DNA of 7,223 bases from Desulfuromonadaceae bacterium. Lineage in GTDB: Bacteria > Desulfobacterota > Desulfuromonadia > Desulfuromonadales > Geopsychrobacteraceae. Below the pieces are notes generated by a model. The model did not search any database, had not been told where the DNA came from, and saw nothing but the letters and a program-made list of their open reading frames with translations. Of the stretch, positions 1 to 5,954 are shown one piece after another (the stretch's first letter is position 1; every line of letters starts with the position of its first letter). Location of the stretch: assembly GCA_016744555.1 (NCBI GenBank), contig JADGED010000118.1:1-7223 (forward strand). Reading direction: 5' to 3'. The translations under genes and the position numbers were made by a program.

Positions 1-323
1 GCTAAAGCGATAAAAACCCAAATTGTTGCGACGGTATTTTGTTGTAGTGGCCTCTCTTCGGGGAGCGGTGGTGGCCAATTATGGTTTTCTGTTTCATATT
101 GCTGTAGCTCTTTGCAGGCATCTTGGTATAGGTTTGCAGGGACTAAAAGCTGAGATTTAAAACCAACTTTTTCACAACGATATGGAATATTACGTGCCTG
201 CAGAACCAGTGACCAAACCTTGAATTTACGCTTAGGGATAGTTTGATCAGACAAACCATCTTTAAGGTTAGGTGGGATCGGTACCCACTGTAATAATTCA
301 AGCTCTACTTCGTTATTATGCAT
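1..323 (-). CDS. Probable rhomboid-family intramembrane serine protease, N-terminal part (runs off left edge)
   Basis: An open frame reads leftwards from ATG at 323-321 to the window edge, giving 107 codons and no stop. It begins MHNNEVELELLQWVPIPP. Residues about 36-78 form a small soluble domain (pattern 'WSLVLQARNIPYRC' then 'LLVPANLYQDACKEL'), followed by 'YETENHNWPP' (residues 76-85). A hydrophobic stretch starts near residue 97 (TVATIWVFIAL) and looks like the beginning of a first membrane helix. From family knowledge, this arrangement (a short cytosolic domain that senses or packs, an 'E.EN..WPP' linker, then membrane helices) is common in delta-proteobacterial rhomboid proteases. The catalytic Ser and His would lie outside the window, so the enzyme class is inferred. 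The start is supported by a candidate promoter at 352-380 but has no clear Shine-Dalgarno. The gene is divergent from the SprT-like gene. It could instead be another membrane protein with a DUF2007-like N-terminus. Confidence 0.6.
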   Translation of the reverse strand, partial: MHNNEVELELLQWVPIPPNLKDGLSDQTIPKRKFKVWSLVLQARNIPYRCEKVGFKSQLLVPANLYQDACKELQQYETENHNWPPPLPEERPLQQNTVATIWVFIAL

Positions 324-351
324 GGCAAATATAGTTACAGAAAAAAGCAGA

Positions 352-380
352 GTTATCAACAGGGATATTATGACGGTCAA
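352..380 (-). promoter_or_regulatory. Candidate sigma-70-type promoter for the leftward rhomboid-like gene
   Basis: On the minus strand TTGACC (plus 375-380) is followed after exactly 17 bases by GATAAC (plus 352-357). The -35 matches the consensus at five of six positions and the -10 at four. Transcription would begin near 345 and give a leader of about 22 bases before ATG at 323. The element lies inside the 5' end of the divergent SprT-like gene. It is seen by eye only, and chance matches of this quality are common. Confidence 0.35.
361..365 (+). promoter_or_regulatory. Shine-Dalgarno (AGGGA) that favours the ATG at 370 for the SprT-like gene
   Basis: AGGGA ends 4 bases before ATG at 370-372. 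The upstream in-frame ATG at 322 has no purine-rich sequence before it (the bases are cttcgttattatgc). A possible -10 box, TATAGT, at 330-335 lies between the two ATGs and would place the message start after the first ATG. Both points favour a 171-residue product. Confidence 0.55.
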
Positions 381-885
381 ACAGATTGCCGCTGAACTTA
401 AGTTATGGGATCAGATAACGGTGGCAGTAGAAAACTCCTTATTAGATATTTCGGCAGCAGAACTTTTAGCTCAAATCGGCGCAATACCGATTAAAAAAAG
501 TTGGGCGACACGCCGGTTAGGTGCATATGTAACCTTGGGAGATAAACCACTATGTATCCGTTTGCAAATGGCACAGGAACCAGAAAACTTGAAGCAGACG
601 TTGTTGCACGAAGTTGCCCATGCCTGTGATCATTTAAGCAACCATAACCGTAATAAGCGCCCTCGCCTAATTCATGGTCCAGGCTGGAAAGCTTGGGCGA
701 TAAGTTTAGGTATTGCGCCTCAGCGTTGTGGTGAAAGTGCTGCATTAAAGCAATTACACCATGAGCGGTTGAAATTGGTAGCAAGGTGTAAAAAATGTGG
801 CGCAGAAATTAACAGACTTAGGCGCTTAAATAAAAACCGGACATATATTCATAATAACTGTGGCGGCAAGCTAGAGCGATTTTAA
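370..885 (+). CDS. SprT-like zinc metalloprotease domain protein
   Basis: The product is 171 aa from the ATG at 370; an in-frame ATG at 322 would add 16 residues. The domain is recognisable by the zinc protease motif HEVAH (residues 80-84 from the 370 start, Glu81 the predicted catalytic base). A third metal ligand lies downstream in HGPGWKAW (His102), the usual SprT spacing. The C-terminus carries a zinc-ribbon-like set: CKKC (140-143), then H161 and C164 just before GGKL. Typical members have four cysteines, so here the second pair appears to be His/Cys. Length is close to E. coli SprT (about 165 aa). Eukaryotic relatives (Spartan) cut proteins crosslinked to DNA; bacterial members are poorly understood, so a protein-quality or DNA-repair role is only suggested. 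The product has no signal peptide and is presumably cytosolic. The next gene starts 27 bases after its stop on the same strand, so the two may be co-transcribed. Confidence 0.85.
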   Translation: MTVKQIAAELKLWDQITVAVENSLLDISAAELLAQIGAIPIKKSWATRRLGAYVTLGDKPLCIRLQMAQEPENLKQTLLHEVAHACDHLSNHNRNKRPRLIHGPGWKAWAISLGIAPQRCGESAALKQLHHERLKLVARCKKCGAEINRLRRLNKNRTYIHNNCGGKLERF

Positions 886-912
886 GTGTAAAGGTTTGCA
901 GCGGGGAAAATA

Positions 913-1350
913 ATGTCAAATTGGGTTTTAGTTATAATGATGGCTATTGGTGGATTAGCTGTGGCATTGCAACCGTCAATTAATGCTAAACTGGCCGGAA
1001 AAACTGGACTGTTGCAGGCAGCAACCATTTCTTTTGCAGTTGGGGCACTAGTATTGTTTGTCTTGGCTCTTATTAGTGGCCAAGGGAGTTTTCGCCGGTC
1101 GGTAGAGGCTGACTGGTGGCAATTGACCGGAGGACTGTTTGGAGCTTTTTTTGTTACGATGACGATTGTTGGTGTGCCACGGATTGGAACAACAGCGGTC
1201 TTAGCTCTAACCATAGTGGCACAGTTGATAACTGGTCTGGTTCTTGACCACTATGGCGTGTTTGGGATGCGTGGTATCCCAATAGATTTTAAGCGCCTCC
1301 TAGGCGTGACCATGTTACTAGCCGGAGTTTTCCTCATCTACAGAAGCTAA
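913..1350 (+). CDS. DUF606/YdcZ-family small membrane protein (DMT-superfamily-like transporter)
   Basis: The 145-residue protein is very hydrophobic, with about five membrane segments (roughly residues 4-20, 35-55, 72-88, 92-112 and 126-143). The N-terminal signature 'GGLAVALQPSINAKLAGKTG' (13-32) followed by 'AATISFAVGALVLF' (36-49) matches the DUF606 (YdcZ) family as I know it. Those proteins are half-size members related to drug/metabolite transporters and probably work as dimers or as tandem pairs; their substrates are mostly unknown. Here there is a single copy and no neighbouring partner. The start is well supported: GGGGA at 904-908 lies 4 bases before ATG. It follows the SprT-like gene by 27 bases, but nothing links their functions. 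No convincing terminator hairpin is visible in the 38 bases before the convergent cysteine synthase stop. Confidence 0.82.
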   Translation: MSNWVLVIMMAIGGLAVALQPSINAKLAGKTGLLQAATISFAVGALVLFVLALISGQGSFRRSVEADWWQLTGGLFGAFFVTMTIVGVPRIGTTAVLALTIVAQLITGLVLDHYGVFGMRGIPIDFKRLLGVTMLLAGVFLIYRS

Positions 1351-1388
1351 GAAACCTTTCCCCTGAACCTTTATCCTTGTTCCTGCTT

Positions 1389-2330
1389 CTAAGGAGGACA
1401 CTGAGCACATTGGGAGCGGAATAGATTAGTGCTTAGATAGCGATCACCACGATCTGGCAATAAGGTCACAATTGTCCCTTTAGAAATCTTCTTGGCGATT
1501 TGTAATGATCCTGCCACCGCAGCACCACTAGACATGCCAACAAATAATCCTAAATCGAGAGCTAGTTTTCGGCTCATCTCGTAAGCATCATCATCCTCTA
1601 CTACTAGTTTTTCACTCAACCTATCTTCGTGGTAAATCTTCGGTACGATTGCTTCGTGCATATTTTTAAGCCCCTGGATTTTGTGTCCTAGGCTTGGCTC
1701 AACACCGATGACCTTAACTTTAGGTGCATGTTCAGTAAAATATCTGCTGATCCCCATTAGTGTACCCGAAGTCCCCATGCCAGCGACAAAGTAATCAATG
1801 TCTCCTGCGGTTTGTTGCATTATTTCTGGTGCGGTGGTCGCATAGTGAGAATATGGATTATTGGGATTGCTATATTGATTGGGCATGAAATAACGTTCAG
1901 GGTCTTCAGCTAAAATCTTATGCGCCAAATTGATAGCGCCATCGGTCATTTGACATCCAGGAGATAGTACTGTTTCGGCACCGTATGCTTCCAAAATACC
2001 GCGACGCTCGGTACTAACACAGCCAGGCATCACTAGTTTGACCTTGTAACCCTTTGCAGCACCAATCATGGCGATAGCGATACCGGTATTGCCAGATGTA
2101 GGCTCTAAAATAACTTTGTCATGGGTCAGCTCACCGCTCTCTTCGGCCCGGTTAATCATAAACAGAGCAGGTCTATCTTTAACCGAACCACCGGGATTTC
2201 CCCCTTCGAGTTTGGCTAATAACCGGATGTTTGGATTCCCTGTTAATACTGATATATCGACCAACGGAGTATTGCCGATAGCTCCAATAAGAGGTGAAAC
2301 TTGAGGTACTGATGGCGCTGAGTTTTGCAT
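1389..2330 (-). CDS. cysM: Cysteine synthase (CysM/CysK-type, PLP-dependent O-acetylserine sulfhydrylase)
   Basis: This 313-residue protein is a fold-type II PLP enzyme that makes L-cysteine from O-acetyl-L-serine (or a related activated serine) and a sulfur donor. Visible motifs are 'IGNTPLV' (18-24), the Schiff-base lysine K51 in 'GGSVKDRPA', the substrate loop PTSGNTG (77-83), the PLP phosphate loop GMGTSGT (184-190), 'GMSSGAA' (265-271) holding the serine that contacts the pyridine nitrogen, and 'LPDRGDRYLST' (291-301). The 'KLEGGNPGGSVKDRPA' wording is closer to CysM (cysteine synthase B) than to CysK, but cystathionine beta-synthase-like members share it, so the subtype is uncertain. 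There is no CBS or regulatory extension. The C-terminus ends in CAQCPP, a CXXC pair after the last conserved strand. GGAG (plus 2339-2342) lies 8 bases before the ATG. The gene follows the UbiD gene by 17 bases and is probably translated from the same message. Confidence 0.93.
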   Translation of the reverse strand: MQNSAPSVPQVSPLIGAIGNTPLVDISVLTGNPNIRLLAKLEGGNPGGSVKDRPALFMINRAEESGELTHDKVILEPTSGNTGIAIAMIGAAKGYKVKLVMPGCVSTERRGILEAYGAETVLSPGCQMTDGAINLAHKILAEDPERYFMPNQYSNPNNPYSHYATTAPEIMQQTAGDIDYFVAGMGTSGTLMGISRYFTEHAPKVKVIGVEPSLGHKIQGLKNMHEAIVPKIYHEDRLSEKLVVEDDDAYEMSRKLALDLGLFVGMSSGAAVAGSLQIAKKISKGTIVTLLPDRGDRYLSTNLFRSQCAQCPP

Positions 2331-2347
2331 GGATATGACTCCGTAAA

Positions 2348-4189
2348 TTAAATGATACCTTGTAATGGGCCGTTATTAACGGCTAACTGGTCAACCTGAG
2401 CTTCGATTTTAGGGTCGTCGATCAATGGCGGGGCATGATGCGGTTTTATTCGCGCATCGATTATTAGCGACCCGCTGCAGCCCCAGTGTTTAGCTTTGTT
2501 GCTGCTGCCAATACCGTAAATGTCAGCGGCTGGATTAGAGCGAGTAAAACACACCCAAAGCCAATTATTTAATTCTGCAGCACAAAACTCCGCATCATCA
2601 ACCATGATTATCAGTGGGAAGTTATTGATTGGTTCTGAACTGGTAAATTTATTGGTGAAACGTTGTAGGTCAAGGTCCTCGCCGGGGCGATATTCTTTAC
2701 AAGCAGGTGCTTCAATTAACAAAATTCCAGGTAGCGCGACAGCTGGTTTTTTAAACCCACGTGGTAAGCTTAGGTTCTCTGGAGCCTTTGTCGCTAATTC
2801 ACGGCGTTTCTCCCCTACCGCAGCAAATACAACTTTTGAGCCTTGATTTAATCCGTGACCGCTGTAATCGAGGGTGTCGACAGTAGTTTCGGTCTGAAAG
2901 TGGAGGTCTCTGTGCCAGTCAATGCGCTCCAGCATGTGTTGGAAAAAGTCTGGAACGCTATGAATATCGAGTTGCGGATTATCGTTTTCGGCGGCAATAA
3001 ACAGGAACTTTGCCAACGACAATTGCCCCTGTCCCAGAACTGCATTTGCTTGGGTTAAAAGCTCTTGCGGGCGCTCTAATTTATCGTATGGGGTATAGCG
3101 CTCACTGCCGATAGCAAATAATAATGGGTGAACTCCGGCGGCATCGACAGCGTGAACAGCTTTTATCCCCGGGAGAACGTCAGGGATGAGGTCACCGGTA
3201 AGTTCATGGATAAAGTTGCCGAAGCTGGTATCTTCCTGTGGTGGTCTACCGACGGTGGTGAAAGGCCAAATAGCATCGGGTCGATGATAGACACGATCAA
3301 CTTTAACCAGTGGGAAGTCGTGGGCTAAACTATAGTAGCCAAAGTGGTCACCAAACGGTCCTTCGGGTTTTTGTCTTTGTGGATCAACGGTGCCACAAAT
3401 AACAAAATCTGCTTCGGCAGGCATTGGTAAACAGCCCTGTGGTTGCACCATTGGAATTCGGTGCCCACCTAGAAGACCAGCAAAAGCAAGTTCTGGCATC
3501 CCCTCTGGTAAGGGCATTACCGCTGCGACCGTTAAGCTAGGCGGCCCACCGACAAAGATATTTACTTTAAATGGTTTATTGAGGTCGAGAGCCTCGCGAT
3601 GATGCACACCGATGCCGCGATGTATTTGGTAGTGGAGCCCAATTTCGCGATCCTGGTAGTAATCGTTGCCGGATAATTGCACTCGGTACATGCCGAGGTT
3701 AGATGAACGAATCCCCGGGGAGAGGCTACTTTCACTATAGACTTGCGGCAGCGTGACAAAGGCACCGCCATCATCTGGCCAACTTTTGATTTGCGGCAGA
3801 GAGCTTATACTGGTTTGGCCCTGTAAAATTGAACCCGTCTTTACTTTCTTAGGCAGTAAATTTAGTGCTGCCGGTGGAGCCGATAAAAGCATCGACGGCT
3901 GTTTTAGCAGGGTTTTTGGATCAAGCTTAAGTTTGATGAGGGTTTCAATCTGCTGCAAAGTATCACGAAATAGGTAACGTGTACGCTCTAGAGTGCCAAA
4001 TAAGTTGGCGACAGCAGGGAACTTGCAACCGGTAAGGTTGGTGAACAATAAAGCCGGCCCTTGGTGTTGATAGACCCGACGTTGGATTGCTCCGGCCAAA
4101 AGGTTTGTGTCTATTGGCTGATCGATACGGATTAATTGTCTACTCGTTTCGAGTTCACTTACTGCCTGTTGTAGCGTTCTGTAGCCCAT
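2348..4189 (-). CDS. UbiD-family prenyl-FMN decarboxylase, probably the menaquinone-pathway type
   Basis: This 613-residue protein belongs to the UbiD family, whose members decarboxylate aromatic or unsaturated acids using prenylated FMN made by UbiX. Visible conserved elements are 'NLGMYR' (164-169, with Asn and Arg at cofactor/metal and catalytic positions), 'HYQIHRG' (186-192), 'PEGMPELAFAG' with the probable metal-binding E233, and 'PEGPFGDHFGYY' (275-286) holding the catalytic-site glutamate E276. The C-terminal 'GCSGSLIIDARIKPHH' is the other family-typical stretch. E. coli UbiD is about 500 aa; the roughly 600-aa form is the one I associate with menaquinone synthesis by the futalosine route in epsilon- and delta-proteobacteria (MqnL-type). 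A ubiquinone role is unlikely for such an organism. No UbiX or other mqn gene is in the window, so substrate assignment is inference. AAGGA (plus 4198-4202) precedes the ATG by 8 bases. It is the first gene of an operon with cysM. Confidence 0.92.
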   Translation of the reverse strand: MGYRTLQQAVSELETSRQLIRIDQPIDTNLLAGAIQRRVYQHQGPALLFTNLTGCKFPAVANLFGTLERTRYLFRDTLQQIETLIKLKLDPKTLLKQPSMLLSAPPAALNLLPKKVKTGSILQGQTSISSLPQIKSWPDDGGAFVTLPQVYSESSLSPGIRSSNLGMYRVQLSGNDYYQDREIGLHYQIHRGIGVHHREALDLNKPFKVNIFVGGPPSLTVAAVMPLPEGMPELAFAGLLGGHRIPMVQPQGCLPMPAEADFVICGTVDPQRQKPEGPFGDHFGYYSLAHDFPLVKVDRVYHRPDAIWPFTTVGRPPQEDTSFGNFIHELTGDLIPDVLPGIKAVHAVDAAGVHPLLFAIGSERYTPYDKLERPQELLTQANAVLGQGQLSLAKFLFIAAENDNPQLDIHSVPDFFQHMLERIDWHRDLHFQTETTVDTLDYSGHGLNQGSKVVFAAVGEKRRELATKAPENLSLPRGFKKPAVALPGILLIEAPACKEYRPGEDLDLQRFTNKFTSSEPINNFPLIIMVDDAEFCAAELNNWLWVCFTRSNPAADIYGIGSSNKAKHWGCSGSLIIDARIKPHHAPPLIDDPKIEAQVDQLAVNNGPLQGII

Positions 4190-4193
4190 TAGT

Positions 4194-4230
4194 TATATCC
4201 TTATACATTATGGAAAAGGATTAGGATATA
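4194..4230. repeat. Inverted repeat, 8-base arms, spanning the ubiD -10 box and leader
   Basis: TATATCCT at 4194-4201 and AGGATATA at 4223-4230 are perfect inverted copies separated by 21 bases. The right arm overlaps the proposed -10 box of the ubiD promoter and the left arm overlaps its Shine-Dalgarno. That position would suit an operator, but the region is AT-rich and a chance repeat cannot be excluded. Confidence 0.3.
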
Positions 4231-4255
4231 TACTTCAGTAATGCAAAAAAGGCAA
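4227..4255 (-). promoter_or_regulatory. Candidate sigma-70-type promoter of the ubiD-cysM operon
   Basis: On the minus strand TTGCCT (plus 4250-4255) is followed after 17 bases by TATATA (plus 4227-4232). The -35 matches consensus at four of six positions and the -10 at four, with ideal spacing. The predicted message start near 4220 gives a leader of about 30 bases that includes the AAGGA ribosome site. No other element between 4190 and 4376 looks better for leftward transcription. Confidence 0.5.
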
Positions 4256-4376
4256 TGGACGGGCAATTTAGTCCGAGTTTTTAATAAAGTGCTAATAAAT
4301 AGGTTCAAAAAAAATCGGCACTCCAGTATGGTATTCGTACCGAGCGCTGTTGAGATTTAATCCTGAGGAGTTATAA

Positions 4377-5954
4377 ATGCGTATCCAGTTAGCGATAAGA
4401 TATACCGCAATATCAAGTATTGTTTTGCTTGTGGTTATGTCTATTTCGGCTTTTTTGCATATAGATAAGGTCCAGCAGGTATTTACCGCAAAAGCTATGC
4501 AGGAAGCCGATGTTATTTCGGAAATGATTCTGCGCGATTCGCACCACCTTATGCTTGCAGATGACCGTGAACAGCTACAGTTAATGATCGAGGAGATTGG
4601 TAAAACTGATCGGGTAAAACGGGCGCGGATTCTTGGTAAAGAAGGAATCGTTAACTTTTCCATGAATAAGCACGAAATTGGAACAGCACTTAGTGAAACT
4701 GACGAAAGCTGTTTTTTTTGTCATCAGGCTGGGTCGAAAGCTTTGGTAGATGTTCCCATGGAGCAGCGGAGTAGATCTTTCTCAGATGACTCAGGTAATC
4801 AATATTTAAGTATTACCCGGGGGATATATAATGAGCCTACTTGTTATACTGCGGCTTGCCATGCTCATTCCCCAGAAGAGAAAAAAATAGGAGTGCTAGA
4901 TTTAGTGATTTCTCAGGGGCAGATGGCAGATTTAGCCCATGTCCATCATCAAGATGTAATTGTCTCCACAACCATAATGTTGATTATCCTATCATTGTGC
5001 CATTATCTGCTGACGAGAAAATATATTTGTAATCCAATTCAGCAGTTGCTCGAACTTACCCATGCCCTTTCTCGAGGAGATTTAACCGCGCGGGTAAAAA
5101 AATTATCCAATGATGAACTTGGTGAGCTAGGGCGTTCGTTCAATAATATGGCTGACAACCTTACTCAGGCACAATTAGAATTGAAAGAGTGGGGAAATAC
5201 CTTGGAGCATAAAGTTGAAACTCGGACTGCGGAAATGTCCGATATGCAGAGTCAATTGTTGCGCTCGGCAAAATTGGCATCAATGGGAGAATTGGTTGCA
5301 GGCGTTGCCCATGAAATAAATAATCCCCTTACCGGTATTTTGATGTTTGCTTCCCTTTCGTCGAAAAATCCAGATATACCACAGCAGGTCAAAGATAATC
5401 TTGATTTGATTGTTTCAGAAACTGGTAGATGCGCAAAAATTGTGCGAGGATTATTGGAATTTGCGCGTGAATCTATCCCTGAAAAGAAACCCGACTCAAT
5501 AAACCGCATAATTGAATTAACGATGACCTTGGTAACTCAGCAGGCAATTTTTCAGGATATTGGGGTTAACTATCGTGGTGGAGATAATTTGCCAGAATTG
5601 GAAATCGATGCCGATCAATTGCAGCAGGTTTTCTTTAATATTTTTATCAATGCCGGGCAGGCGATGCCAAATGGTGGTTTATTAACGATTACGACGAAGC
5701 TAGCAGAAACTGGTGCGGCGGTAGAAATTACAATAGAAGATACTGGTGCTGGGATAAGCAGCGAAAACTTAGATAAGATTTTTGATCCATTTTTCTCTAC
5801 TAAAGCACAAAAAGGTTTTGGCCTAGGGTTGTCAGTGTCGTATGGAATAATTAGAAATCATGGTGGCAGTGTAGATGTGGATAGCGTAGAGGGGGAAGGA
5901 ACCAAGTTTACGATTACCTTCCCTATCAATGAGAGCTGCTGTTTGCCGTCTTAA
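4377..5954 (+). CDS. Membrane sensor histidine kinase with periplasmic c-type heme motifs
   Basis: The 525-residue protein has a membrane helix at about 7-28, a periplasmic domain (29-193), a second helix (about 194-216), a HAMP domain (about 213-265), a short coiled coil (265-297), a HisKA domain with phospho-acceptor H312 in 'GVAHEINNPLTG', and a HATPase domain. The ATPase boxes are N421/N425 ('NIFINAGQAM'), DTGAGI (455-460), FDPFFSTK (469-476) and GFGLGLS (480-486). All key catalytic residues are present. The periplasmic domain contains CFFCH (112-116) and CYTAACHAH (156-164), which are CXXCH and CX4CH heme c motifs. From known heme c sensors of Geobacter (GSU0582, GSU0935), such domains bind covalent heme and respond to redox state or gases. 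That role here is inference. GAGGAG at 4365-4370 lies 6 bases before ATG, so the start is firm. The gene is divergent from ubiD and its stop overlaps that of the convergent response regulator, its probable partner. Confidence 0.93.
   Translation: MRIQLAIRYTAISSIVLLVVMSISAFLHIDKVQQVFTAKAMQEADVISEMILRDSHHLMLADDREQLQLMIEEIGKTDRVKRARILGKEGIVNFSMNKHEIGTALSETDESCFFCHQAGSKALVDVPMEQRSRSFSDDSGNQYLSITRGIYNEPTCYTAACHAHSPEEKKIGVLDLVISQGQMADLAHVHHQDVIVSTTIMLIILSLCHYLLTRKYICNPIQQLLELTHALSRGDLTARVKKLSNDELGELGRSFNNMADNLTQAQLELKEWGNTLEHKVETRTAEMSDMQSQLLRSAKLASMGELVAGVAHEINNPLTGILMFASLSSKNPDIPQQVKDNLDLIVSETGRCAKIVRGLLEFARESIPEKKPDSINRIIELTMTLVTQQAIFQDIGVNYRGGDNLPELEIDADQLQQVFFNIFINAGQAMPNGGLLTITTKLAETGAAVEITIEDTGAGISSENLDKIFDPFFSTKAQKGFGLGLSVSYGIIRNHGGSVDVDSVEGEGTKFTITFPINESCCLPS
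4710..4724 (+). other. CXXCH heme c binding motif (CFFCH) in the kinase sensor domain
   Basis: Codons for C112, F, F, C115 and H116 lie here. The motif is on the predicted periplasmic side, where cytochrome c maturation attaches heme through the two cysteines with the histidine as proximal ligand. The coding bases contain eight consecutive T (4712-4719). Confidence 0.75.
4842..4868 (+). other. CX4CH heme c binding motif (CYTAACHAH) in the kinase sensor domain
   Basis: Codons for C156, four residues, C161, H162, A and H164 lie here. The longer CX4CH spacing is known from tetraheme cytochrome c3 proteins of Desulfovibrio. The extra histidine two residues on could be a ligand. The motif is 39 residues after the first one, so the domain may hold two hemes, or one heme with this site in another role. 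Confidence 0.6.

Noticed and set aside
882..1214. 110-codon minus-strand open frame opposite the DUF606 gene
   Set aside because: Low-complexity composition (many Pro, Thr, Ala), no ribosome site, and the opposite strand has a clear conserved membrane protein with a good Shine-Dalgarno.
1351..1388. Convergent gap between the DUF606 gene and cysM as a shared terminator
   Set aside because: It contains a direct repeat of AACCTTT but no inverted repeat able to form a stem.
1391..1397. Perfect AAGGAGG Shine-Dalgarno on the plus strand just after the YdcZ-type gene
   Set aside because: It is the reverse complement of the two proline codons and the stop end of the cysteine synthase. The only start nearby (TTG at about 1410) hits a stop within five codons.
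2848..3058. Paired short open frames on both strands inside the UbiD gene, and several others within 2520-3977
   Set aside because: All lie within the conserved UbiD frame, have no family-like sequence and no ribosome sites. They are shadows of codon usage.
4257..4281. GGAC...GTCC followed by GAGTTTTT, terminator-like on the plus strand
   Set aside because: The stem has four pairs and a ten-base loop, and there is no upstream plus-strand gene whose message would end here.
4305..4333. Possible plus-strand promoter TTCAAA-N17-TATGGT for the kinase
   Set aside because: Three of six and four of six matches to the consensus boxes are not enough in an AT-rich spacer. No sigma-54 GG-N10-GC element was found there either.
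4330..4341. GGTA-TTCG-TACC mini-hairpin in the leader of the kinase gene
   Set aside because: Only four stem pairs close the loop and the flanking bases do not extend it, so it is too weak to call a riboswitch, operator or attenuator.
4292..4663. 123-codon minus-strand open frame covering the kinase start region
   Set aside because: Serine/arginine/isoleucine-rich mirror of the kinase coding strand, without a ribosome site. It would run across the kinase Shine-Dalgarno.
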